Shown in pieces: positions 43,498-50,994 of a stretch of DNA of 64,000 nt. This stretch comes from JAHTBL01 sp038532735. GTDB taxonomy: Bacteria > Pseudomonadota > Alphaproteobacteria > Rhodobacterales > Rhodobacteraceae. The first letter of the stretch is position 1. Every line of letters starts with the position of its first letter. The position numbers and the translations under genes are program-made. The DNA lies in NCBI GenBank assembly GCA_038532735.1, contig JBCBAC010000003.1:124001-188000 (forward strand), written 5' to 3'. Under the pieces are notes generated by a model. The model was not told the DNA's origin. It did not search any database and saw only the letters and a program-made list of their open reading frames with translations.

Positions 43498-44759
43498 TGG
43501 CGATGCGCGCTCTGCCCAGCGGCAACCTGACATTGCAGAACGTGACGATCCCCGCGTGCCTGATCGGGCAGGACGGGGACCTGATCCGCACCGATCTGAG
43601 CATCGCGGACGGTCTCATTGCCGAGCCGCAACCGCTGGCCGTGGATATGGCGGGCGCGATGGTCTTTCCGACCTTTGTTGACATGCACACCCATCTGGAC
43701 AAAGGCCATATCTGGGGCCGCGCGCCGAACCCGGACGGCACGTTCATGGGCGCTCTGAACACAGTTGCGGCAGACCGTGCGGCGCATTGGTCGGCGGAGG
43801 ATGTGCGGACCCGGATGGCGTTTTCGCTGCGCTGTGCCTTCGCTTACGGAACAAGCGCGATCCGCACGCATCTGGACAGCATTCCGCCGCAGGATGATAT
43901 CTCGTGGCCGGTCTTCCGCGAGTTGCGGGACGCGTGGGCGGGGCGCATTGATCTGCAAGCGGCCTGCTTGATTGGATGCGACAGCATGGAGGCGGACGGG
44001 GCCTTCAAGCACACCGCCGATGTCGTCGCGGAATCGGGCGGCGTGTTGGGCATGGTCACCTATCCTGTGCCAGACTTGAAAGAGCGCCTGCTGGGCTTTT
44101 TCAAGCTGGCGAATGAGCGCGGCTTGGGCGCGGATTTTCATGTGGACGAGACGATGGATGCCTCGTCGGAAACGCTAAGGATGATTGCGGAGACAGCTTT
44201 AGAGATCGGCTTTGACGCGCCGATTGTCGTGGGCCACTGCTGCTCGCTGTCCACGCAGGATGAAGCGCGCGCGATGGACACGCTTGATCTGGTCGCCAAG
44301 GCCGGAATCCATGTAGTCAGCCTACCGATGTGCAACCTTTACCTGCAGGACCGGCATGTGCACCGTACGCCGCGCGGGCGGGGGATCACGCTGGTGCATG
44401 AGATGAAGGCGCGCGGGATCAACGTCTCTTTCGCCTCCGACAACACGCGTGATCCGTTCTATGCGTATGGCGATCTCGATATGATCGAGGTCATGCGGCA
44501 GGCCACGCGGATTGGGCATCTGGATCACACCGGCACCGACTGGGCGCACAGCTTTATCACCAATCCGGCACGCGCCTGCGGGTTTGATGCGCCGTCGCTC
44601 ACTGTGGGCGCACCTGCTGATCTGGTGATCTGCTCTGCCCGCAGCTGGACCGAGTTTTTCGCACGGCCACAAGCCGACCGCATGGTGCTGCGCCGGGGGC
44701 AGGCGATTGACACGACATTGCCCGATTACGCTGAATTAGACGCTTTGATGGAGGTCTGA
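43497..44759 (+). CDS. CodA-like amidohydrolase (cytosine-deaminase family, substrate unknown)
   Basis: 420 residues from the ATG at 43497 after CCGGGAG. The amidohydrolase metal site is complete: His64 and His66 in DMHTHLDKG, His215 and Glu218 in FHVDET, a His in VGHCC and Asp315 in ASDNTRDPF; these align with E. coli CodA His61/63/214/Glu217/Asp313 by sequence order. The segment that holds CodA's substrate-reading Gln156 (AFPQEG) is LIGCDSM here, so the glutamine is missing, and cytosine is unlikely to be the substrate. Relatives include creatinine, isoguanine and N-methylhydantoin-type deaminases. It follows the permease without a gap and precedes the FAD oxidase by zero bases. Confidence 0.82.
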   Translation: MAMRALPSGNLTLQNVTIPACLIGQDGDLIRTDLSIADGLIAEPQPLAVDMAGAMVFPTFVDMHTHLDKGHIWGRAPNPDGTFMGALNTVAADRAAHWSAEDVRTRMAFSLRCAFAYGTSAIRTHLDSIPPQDDISWPVFRELRDAWAGRIDLQAACLIGCDSMEADGAFKHTADVVAESGGVLGMVTYPVPDLKERLLGFFKLANERGLGADFHVDETMDASSETLRMIAETALEIGFDAPIVVGHCCSLSTQDEARAMDTLDLVAKAGIHVVSLPMCNLYLQDRHVHRTPRGRGITLVHEMKARGINVSFASDNTRDPFYAYGDLDMIEVMRQATRIGHLDHTGTDWAHSFITNPARACGFDAPSLTVGAPADLVICSARSWTEFFARPQADRMVLRRGQAIDTTLPDYAELDALMEV

Positions 44760-46160
44760 ATGAAACCGAATGTTGCCGCCGCGAAAGAGGCGTTGAGCCA
44801 TCTGGAAATCGAAACCTCAGAGGCTGCGATCAAGTCGAAAAGCCGCGATTTCTTTTGGTATTCGCCGGTGCTGAAGGACCGTCTTGATCACGTGGTCGCT
44901 GATTTCGTGGTCGCGCCGAAAGATGAGGCGGAGGTCATTGAGGTTCTCAAGACCTGCTATGCCCATGATGTGCCGGTGACGACACGCGGGGCAGGGACGG
45001 GCAATTACGGACAGGCCATGCCGCTGGCGGGCGGCTGCGTGATGCATCTGAAAAACATGGCCGCGGTGAAAGAGGTGCATCCGGGGCGCGTGATTGTAGA
45101 GCCGGGATGTCTGCTGAAAGACCTCGATGCACATTGTATCGCAGACTCGGGTCAAGAAATCCGCATGTATAGCTCCACTTGGGCGACCGCCACGATTGGT
45201 GGGTTCATTGCGGGTGGCTCGGGCGGTGTTGGCTCCTGCACATGGGGGTCGTTGCGCGATCTGGGCAACATCATCCGCCTGCGCGTCGTCACGATGGAAG
45301 AAGAGCCACGCATTCTTGAGTTTCGCGGTGAAGAGTTGGCCCGCGTCAGCCATGCATACGGCACAAACGGAATCATAACCGAGATCGAGATCCCTCTGGC
45401 TCCGGCTTATGACTGGGTCGAGATGTTTCTGGGCTTTGACGACTTCATGGAGGCCACCCGCTTCACCGAGGAACTGGCAAATGAAGACGGCATCCTGATC
45501 AAGCTCGCCACCGTGCATGAGGCCCCCACGGCCCATGACTATTTCCAACGGGTAAAGCCCTATGTCACGCCGGAGACGACGACGGTTGGGCTCATGGTGG
45601 CGCCACATTCGATGGACGGGTTCGAGACGTTTATGGCGCGCCGTCCTGCGGCCAAGATGGTCTATCGCAGTGACGATAACGACTGGGAGCGCGGCCCGGG
45701 CCATGTGTTCGAATACGGCTGGAACCACACGACGCTGCGCGCGCTGAAGGTGGACCCGTCGATCACCTATCTGCAGGTGCGCTATGGATTTCCAGAGCAT
45801 CTGAAACTGGTCGAGAAGATGCGTGATGAATTTTCGCCGGAAGTGCTGCAACATCTCGAAGTGCTGCGCGAGAACGGCAAGGTGATGTTTGCGGGGCTGT
45901 CACTGGTCAAGTTCAGCACCGAAGAGCGTCTGGATGAGATCATCCGCCTCCATGAAGAGGCTGGTGCGATGATCTTCAACCCGCACCGCTACACGTTGGA
46001 GGAAGGCGGGCGGCAGACCGTCGATGACCGGCAGTTGGCCTTCAAGAAAGAGGCCGATCCAAAGGGGCTGTTGAACCCCGGCAAGATGATTGCTTGGGAC
46101 GATCCTGATCATGATTTCGCGCAGATGTATGCTTATCCGAAGATGCAGGCGGCGGAGTAA
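44760..46160 (+). CDS. FAD-binding (PCMH/VAO-type) oxidase or dehydrogenase
   Basis: 466 residues; its ATG follows the deaminase stop at once. The FAD pyrophosphate loop is RGAGTGNYGQAMPLAGG near residue 80, with a second conserved stretch STWATATIGGFIAGGSGGVG at about 140. This is the FAD-linked oxidase C-terminal family (GlcD, D-lactate dehydrogenase relatives). No signal peptide or membrane anchor. By position it would oxidise the product of the deaminase, but the reaction is unknown. Confidence 0.85.
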   Translation: MKPNVAAAKEALSHLEIETSEAAIKSKSRDFFWYSPVLKDRLDHVVADFVVAPKDEAEVIEVLKTCYAHDVPVTTRGAGTGNYGQAMPLAGGCVMHLKNMAAVKEVHPGRVIVEPGCLLKDLDAHCIADSGQEIRMYSSTWATATIGGFIAGGSGGVGSCTWGSLRDLGNIIRLRVVTMEEEPRILEFRGEELARVSHAYGTNGIITEIEIPLAPAYDWVEMFLGFDDFMEATRFTEELANEDGILIKLATVHEAPTAHDYFQRVKPYVTPETTTVGLMVAPHSMDGFETFMARRPAAKMVYRSDDNDWERGPGHVFEYGWNHTTLRALKVDPSITYLQVRYGFPEHLKLVEKMRDEFSPEVLQHLEVLRENGKVMFAGLSLVKFSTEERLDEIIRLHEEAGAMIFNPHRYTLEEGGRQTVDDRQLAFKKEADPKGLLNPGKMIAWDDPDHDFAQMYAYPKMQAAE

Positions 46161-46169
46161 CGTGGCTTT

Positions 46170-46191
46170 GAGTATTTATGCAAAGAGGAAG
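46170..46191 (+). repeat. dispersed intergenic element, copy 3
   Basis: GAGTATTTATGCAAAGAGGA then AG. It lies directly in front of the flavodoxin-fold gene at 46202 and supplies its purine-rich leader; it resembles copies at 3941 and 20988. Confidence 0.4.
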
Positions 46192-46201
46192 CAGGGGTGA
46201 G

Positions 46202-46786
46202 ATGACACGGGCCTTGGTTTTGTTTGCGCATCCTTGTGGGGAGAGCTTCTCGGCCGCGCTGCATTCCGAGGTCGTCTCAGTCCTGGAAGGGCGGGGCTGG
46301 GACGTGGATGATTGCGACCTGAATGCGGAAGGCTTCAATCCGGTTTTGTCAGAGGCGGAACGGCGCGGGTATCACGATGAACCTGCAAACACGGGCCCTG
46401 TGGCGCGCTATGTCGAGCGGGTACGCGAGGCCGATGCGCTGGTGATGGTCTTTCCGGTCTGGAACTTTGGCTATCCGGCTATTCTCAAAGGATTTCTGGA
46501 CCGGGTGTTCCTACCCGGCGTCTCTTTCAAGTTGGGCGAGGACGGCAAGGTGCGGCCCAATCTGCGCAATATCACAAAGCTCGCCGCCGTAACGACCTAT
46601 GGCGGCACGCGGATGCGGGCGATGCTCTGTGGGGACCCCCCGCGTAAATGCGTCACACGGGCGGTTTGGCACGTATGCCGACCGCAAAAAATGAGGTATC
46701 TCGCCTTATACGACATGAACAAGGCCACTACCGCGACTCGCGACGCCTTTCTTCGCAAGGTCAACGCAGAGATGGAGGCATTCTGA
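46202..46786 (+). CDS. flavodoxin-fold NAD(P)H oxidoreductase, first of two paralogs
   Basis: 194 residues from the ATG at 46202. The Flavodoxin_2 (NQO1/KefF/MdaB) pattern is ALVLFAHPCGESFSAALHSE at the start, then ADALVMVFPVWNFGYPAILK and GFLDRVFLPGVSFKL. FMN or FAD binding with NAD(P)H is expected. It is followed directly by a paralog. Pairing with the upstream FAD oxidase and the downstream oxygenase suggests it supplies or takes electrons in the same pathway. Confidence 0.82.
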   Translation: MTRALVLFAHPCGESFSAALHSEVVSVLEGRGWDVDDCDLNAEGFNPVLSEAERRGYHDEPANTGPVARYVERVREADALVMVFPVWNFGYPAILKGFLDRVFLPGVSFKLGEDGKVRPNLRNITKLAAVTTYGGTRMRAMLCGDPPRKCVTRAVWHVCRPQKMRYLALYDMNKATTATRDAFLRKVNAEMEAF

Positions 46787-47428
46787 ATGCGCGCGCTCGT
46801 GGTTTATTCGCACCCCAAGGACGGCAGCTTCAATGCAGCGGTTCGGGATACTGTTATGGAAAAGCTGCATGGCGCGGGGGCCGAGGTTCGGCTGATCGAT
46901 CTTTATAAAGAGGGCTTCTCCCCCGTTCTCAGCGCCCATGAGCTGGACATCTACGAAGACACCAGCTGCAATTGCGATCCCGTGGCGCGACATGTCGACG
47001 ATCTGCGCTGGTGCGATACGCTGATCTTTGTCTATCCGACGTGGTGGTACGGGTTACCTGCGATGCTGAAGGGCTGGCTGGACCGCGTTCTGGTGCCCGG
47101 TGTCGCCTTCCTGATGCCCGATGCGCAGAACGCCGATATTCGCGCCGGGCTCACCAATATCACGCGGCTGGGTATTTTCACGACCTGTGGCGCATCCTGG
47201 TGGCTGACACGGCTGATCGGAGCGCCTGGGCGGCGGACCTTGCAGCGCGGCGTTCGACTGATCTGCGCCAAGGGCTGCAAGACGACCTATGCCGCGCATC
47301 ATCTGATGGACAGCTCCACCCCGGAAAGCCGCGCTAAGCATTTGGGCGTTGTAGCGCGCAAGATGGATAAGTTCATTGGTACGGCCCCGCAAAAGACCAA
47401 GGGCCACGGCAACGGGGTGCCTGCATGA
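46787..47428 (+). CDS. flavodoxin-fold NAD(P)H oxidoreductase, second of two paralogs
   Basis: 213 residues, with ATG right after the preceding stop. It repeats the same pattern as its neighbour: ALVVYSHPKDGSFNAAVRDT, CDTLIFVYPTWWYGLPAMLK and GWLDRVLVPGVAFLMPD, with a longer C-terminal tail (KMDKFIGTAPQKTKGHG). Its stop overlaps the oxygenase start as ATGA (47425-47428). The pair may act as a heterodimer or on two steps; this is inference. Confidence 0.82.
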   Translation: MRALVVYSHPKDGSFNAAVRDTVMEKLHGAGAEVRLIDLYKEGFSPVLSAHELDIYEDTSCNCDPVARHVDDLRWCDTLIFVYPTWWYGLPAMLKGWLDRVLVPGVAFLMPDAQNADIRAGLTNITRLGIFTTCGASWWLTRLIGAPGRRTLQRGVRLICAKGCKTTYAAHHLMDSSTPESRAKHLGVVARKMDKFIGTAPQKTKGHGNGVPA

Positions 47429-48342
47429 TCCCTGTTCTGGATTGGAGCCGCTTCTCGGGTGGCACTGATATGGACGGGTTCGTCGCCGATCTGGGGCAGG
47501 CCGCACGCGGGCCGGGGTTCTTCCTGCTTGAGGGGCACGGCGTGCCAACGCAGTTGATTGACGACGTGCTTGCGCAGGCGAGCCGCTTCTTTTCACTTCC
47601 TGATGACCAGAAAGCGCAGCTGTCGATCTTACAGAACCCGCACAACCGGGGCTGGGCGCAGATGGGCAGCGAAAGCCTTGATGAAACCTCGGGCCAAGTG
47701 GACCAGAAAGAGGCATTCAACATTGGGCTTGATCTGTCTGCAGATGACCCACGCGTTCTGGCAGGGGAGCCGTTTCGTGGCGTGAACCTCTGGCCCGATC
47801 TGCCGGGGTTTCGGGAGACTCTGTTGCAGTATTTTGAGGCTGTTCAAAACCTTGGCGTGAGCCTGCACAAGGCGATTGCCCGCGATCTGGGGCTAAAGGA
47901 GGATCACTTTGCGCCCAGCTTCTCTGCGCCGATGTCGACGTTGCGGATGCTGTCTTATCCACCCAGCGCGGGCGATGGAATTGGTGCAGGCGCGCATACC
48001 GATTACGGATCGGTGACCTTGCTAATGACGGATGGGGAGCCAGGCCTGCAAGTGCAACCGCGTGGCGGTGATTGGGTGGACGTCTCGCATGTGGACGGCG
48101 CCTACATCGTCAATATCGGTGACTGTCTGATGCGCTGGTCCAACGACATCTATGTCAGCACGCCTCACCGGGTGCTTGCACCGAAAAAAGCACGTAAATC
48201 CATAGCGTTCTTCCTTGATCCTAATCCTGATGCGGTGGTCTCTGCCTTGCCGGGCACGGGGGAGCCGAAATACCCTGCAGTCACGGGGGCGGACTATTTG
48301 CGGTCACGGCTGGACGCGACTTACACACCGAAAGAGCTTTGA
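47425..48342 (+). CDS. isopenicillin-N-synthase-fold Fe(II)/2-oxoglutarate oxygenase
   Basis: 305 residues. The iron ligands are His191 and Asp193 in AHTDYGSVT and His248 in STPHRVLAP; the 2-oxoglutarate carboxylate is read by Arg257-x-Ser259 (RKS) in the RKSIAFF stretch. The N-terminal PVLDWSRF and GFFLLEGHGVP match the DIOX_N domain. Fungal thymine-7-hydroxylase belongs to this fold, so a hydroxylation of a heterocycle methyl or ring is plausible. True isopenicillin N synthase is unlikely: no ACV synthetase, and the RxS residues point to 2-oxoglutarate. TGATG overlap with the next gene. Confidence 0.87.
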   Translation: MIPVLDWSRFSGGTDMDGFVADLGQAARGPGFFLLEGHGVPTQLIDDVLAQASRFFSLPDDQKAQLSILQNPHNRGWAQMGSESLDETSGQVDQKEAFNIGLDLSADDPRVLAGEPFRGVNLWPDLPGFRETLLQYFEAVQNLGVSLHKAIARDLGLKEDHFAPSFSAPMSTLRMLSYPPSAGDGIGAGAHTDYGSVTLLMTDGEPGLQVQPRGGDWVDVSHVDGAYIVNIGDCLMRWSNDIYVSTPHRVLAPKKARKSIAFFLDPNPDAVVSALPGTGEPKYPAVTGADYLRSRLDATYTPKEL

Positions 48343-49109
48343 TGCGACGGCTGGACTGGGCGGAGTACCGCACGACGGAATACAAAGACATCGACCCGAT
48401 GAAGACGGTCGCGATTTTGCCGACCGCCGCAATTGAACAACACGGGCCCCATTTACCGTTGGGTGTCGACACGATGATCATGGAGGGGATGCTCGCAGAA
48501 CTGCGCCGAAGCTGCCCGGATGATCTGGATATCCGCATTCTGCCCATTCAGGCGGTGGGTAAATCAAACGAGCATCTGCATGCGCCCGGAACACTGACGC
48601 TCAGCGCCGAGAACGCGCTGCGTATTTGGACAGAGATTGGGCTGTCCGTGGCGCGAGCAGGGGTCCGCAAGATCGTCATTGTGAACTCTCACGGGGGCAA
48701 TTTGGATCTGATCTCGATCCTGTCGCGCGAGTTGCGGGTGCAAGCGCGAATGCTGGCGGTGAAATGTCAGTGGGGCAGTTTCGGCAAGCCTGATGGGCTC
48801 TATTCGGAGCGGGAGGCCAGCTACGGTATCCATGGCGGCGATCTGGAGACCTCCGTCATGTTGGCGCTGCGTCCCGAGCTTGTTGATATGGAGGCGGCAA
48901 AGGACTTCCGCTCGACCGCAGAGGGCGGGTCGATCCCGCCGATTGGGCCGGTGTCTTATGGCTGGATATCAAGCGATCTCAATGACTTCGGAACCGTAGG
49001 TGATGCACATTTGGCGACCGCAGAGAAGGGGCGCACGACGATTGAACATCAGGTGAGCGGGTTCATCGATCTGCTTCAGAAAGTCGTCGCAGAACCGATC
49101 CCGGACTAA
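48342..49109 (+). CDS. creatininase-fold amidohydrolase
   Basis: 255 residues from the ATG at 48342, sharing TGATG with the oxygenase stop. Metal ligands of the creatininase fold are visible: EQHGPHLPLGVD, NSHGGN and the HGGDLETSVMLALRP motif. The family opens cyclic amides (creatinine) or removes formyl groups (ArfB/FAPy deformylase). It is the last gene of the operon. Its stop overlaps the stop of the convergent choV by 4 bp, so there is no terminator space between them. Confidence 0.88.
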   Translation: MRRLDWAEYRTTEYKDIDPMKTVAILPTAAIEQHGPHLPLGVDTMIMEGMLAELRRSCPDDLDIRILPIQAVGKSNEHLHAPGTLTLSAENALRIWTEIGLSVARAGVRKIVIVNSHGGNLDLISILSRELRVQARMLAVKCQWGSFGKPDGLYSEREASYGIHGGDLETSVMLALRPELVDMEAAKDFRSTAEGGSIPPIGPVSYGWISSDLNDFGTVGDAHLATAEKGRTTIEHQVSGFIDLLQKVVAEPIPD

Positions 49110-50119
49110 GCCGAAAGGCGTTTGAGAACGTCGTCTTTGGTGATTGTGCCGATCATTTCATCGCCCTTCACCACAGCCAACGTCGCGCTCTCTCCGAGGG
49201 TTTGCATAACGTCTTTTACAGGGGCGTCGGCGGCGACAGACTGCTTTGGTTTGCCTTTGACCGGCCCCATGACATCGGCGGCTGTCAGCACGCCGAGCGG
49301 GTTCATATTGGCTACGAAATCAGCAACATACTCGTTCACCGGGTTGGTGAAAATGTCCTGCGGCGTGCCGCATTGGACGATGCGGCCGCCCTCCATGATC
49401 GCGATGCGGTCGCCGATCTTGAATGCCTCATCCAGATCGTGACTGACGAAGACAATCGTGCGCTTCAAGCGCTCCTGCACCTCGAGCAGCTCGTCTTGCA
49501 GACGGGTGCGGATCAGTGGGTCGAGGGCAGAGAAGGGCTCATCCATCAGCAGGATCGGCGCTTCGTTCGCGAAGGCGCGTGCGAGGCCCACGCGTTGCTG
49601 CATACCACCTGAAAGCTCACCAACTTTCTTGTCTGCCCAATCGGTTAGACCGACAAGCTCAAGCTGTGCCTTCACGCAATTCTGCCGCGTTTCTTTCGGA
49701 GACCCCATCAGTTCAAGCCCAAGACCCACATTCTGGGCCACAGTGCGCCAGGGGAGCAGGCCGAATTGCTGAAAGACCATGGCGACGCGGTGCTGCCGGA
49801 TATGGCGCAGCTGCCTGGAGGACGCGTTGGTGACATCGACCATTTGTCCGCCATCGTTGACCTCCACATGCCCGCGCACCATGGGGTTCAGCCCGTTGAT
49901 CGCGCGCAGAAGGGTGGATTTTCCTGAGCCTGAAAGCCCCATCAGGACGAGAGTTTCGCCTTCTTTGATCGAGAGGTTGCAATCATGCACGCCTAGAACT
50001 TGCCCGCATTCATCTGCCACTTCCGAGCGGGATTGACCTTCATCCATCAAGGGTAGGGCAAGTTTAGGTTTGTCTCCGAAGACAATGGAAACGTTGGATA
50101 TTTTGACGGCAACACTCAT
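49106..50119 (-). CDS. choV: choline/glycine betaine ABC transporter ATP-binding protein (ChoV/ProV type)
   Basis: 337 residues. Walker A GLSGSGKSTLLRAINGLNPM, Q-loop VFQQFGLLPWRTVAQNVGLG, signature LSGGMQQRVGLARAFA and Walker B ILLMDEPFSALDPLIR are complete, and the C-terminus ends in a short CBS-like region (MQTLGESATLAVVKGDEMIG). The ProV/OpuA class binds quaternary ammonium transport; ChoV in Sinorhizobium is the closest model. Its ATG overlaps the choW stop (50116-50119). Confidence 0.9.
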   Translation of the reverse strand: MSVAVKISNVSIVFGDKPKLALPLMDEGQSRSEVADECGQVLGVHDCNLSIKEGETLVLMGLSGSGKSTLLRAINGLNPMVRGHVEVNDGGQMVDVTNASSRQLRHIRQHRVAMVFQQFGLLPWRTVAQNVGLGLELMGSPKETRQNCVKAQLELVGLTDWADKKVGELSGGMQQRVGLARAFANEAPILLMDEPFSALDPLIRTRLQDELLEVQERLKRTIVFVSHDLDEAFKIGDRIAIMEGGRIVQCGTPQDIFTNPVNEYVADFVANMNPLGVLTAADVMGPVKGKPKQSVAADAPVKDVMQTLGESATLAVVKGDEMIGTITKDDVLKRLSA

Positions 50120-50949
50120 TTTCGTGTCACCCGTAACATGCGGTCCAGCATGATCGCGACCACGACGATGATGAAGCCGGACTCAAACCCAAGGGCCGTA
50201 TTCACCTGATTGAGCGCGCGGACCACTGGCACGCCGAGCCCATCCGCACCGACAAGCGCCGCAATCACCACCATCGAGAGCGACAGCATGATCGTTTGGT
50301 TCAGGCCGGCCATGATCTGGGGCAGGGCGTAAGGCAGTTCGACCTTCCAGAGCTTTTGACTAGGCGTGGCACCGAAAGCATCTGCAGCTTCCAGCAGCGG
50401 TGTGGGGGTCGAGGTGACGCCGAGATGCGTCAGCCGGATCGGGGCTGGCAGAACGAAGATCACGGTTGCGATCAGCCCCGGCACCATACCGATCCCGAAA
50501 AAGACAATTGCCGGAATGAGATAGACGAAAGTAGGCAGAGTCTGCATCAGGTCGAGCACAGGCCGCGCCGCACGGAATAAGCGCGGTCGGTGAGCCATGG
50601 CGATCCCAATCGGCACGCCGAGCCCCATGCAGACCACACAGGCCGAGAGCACAAGCGTCAGGCTTTCAGTGGTCTCTTCCCAGTAGCCTTGGTTCAGGAT
50701 GAAAAGGAAGCCAAGCACAATGAATAGCGACAGTTTCCAACTGCGCTGGATCGCGTAGGTGAGCGCAGCAAAGGCTGCGATGATGATGAACGGGTGGGGC
50801 GTTTGCAGCACCCACAACACGCCGTCAATCAGCGCTTCCATCCCCAAAGCCAGCCCGTCGAAGAACCAAGCGCCGTTGATCTGCAGCCAGTCAAAGATAG
50901 CTGCAGCGCCTTTCCCAATCGGGATTTTCGTCTCGGTCAACCAATCCAT
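50116..50949 (-). CDS. choW: choline/glycine betaine ABC transporter permease (ChoW/ProW type)
   Basis: 277 residues from the ATG at 50949; a TTG further up (50973) falls inside the terminator hairpin and is rejected. Six or so hydrophobic segments are visible, with the permease loop LLEAADAFGATPSQKLWKVE followed by LPYALPQIMAGLNQTIMLSLSMV as in ProW. It works with ChoV and ChoX to import choline or glycine betaine for osmoprotection or catabolism. Confidence 0.9.
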   Translation of the reverse strand: MDWLTETKIPIGKGAAAIFDWLQINGAWFFDGLALGMEALIDGVLWVLQTPHPFIIIAAFAALTYAIQRSWKLSLFIVLGFLFILNQGYWEETTESLTLVLSACVVCMGLGVPIGIAMAHRPRLFRAARPVLDLMQTLPTFVYLIPAIVFFGIGMVPGLIATVIFVLPAPIRLTHLGVTSTPTPLLEAADAFGATPSQKLWKVELPYALPQIMAGLNQTIMLSLSMVVIAALVGADGLGVPVVRALNQVNTALGFESGFIIVVVAIMLDRMLRVTRK

Positions 50950-50964
50950 TTTTAGATTAAGAAA

Positions 50965-50986
50965 GCCCCGCAACTCTCTGCGGGGC
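50965..50986 (-). terminator. hairpin between choX and choW
   Basis: GCCCCGCA (50965-50972) pairs with TGCGGGGC (50979-50986), loop of 6; on the minus strand it is followed by TTTCTT. It stands 8 bp after the choX stop codon, a partial terminator that would favour choX over choWV. Confidence 0.78.
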
Positions 50987-50994
50987 CGTTCTTT

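Noticed and set aside
47425..49109. Beta-lactam pathway, because of an isopenicillin-N-synthase-fold gene here and a penicillin-acylase-family gene at 447-2915
   Set aside because: No ACV synthetase or other beta-lactam genes are present, the RxS motif points to 2-oxoglutarate use, and the two genes lie 45 kb apart.
43497..49109. Ordinary creatinine degradation (creatinine deaminase plus creatininase)
   Set aside because: Creatininase and creatinine deaminase are alternative routes, not used together; no creatinase or sarcosine oxidase gene follows, and FAD oxidase, reductases and oxygenase would be unexplained.
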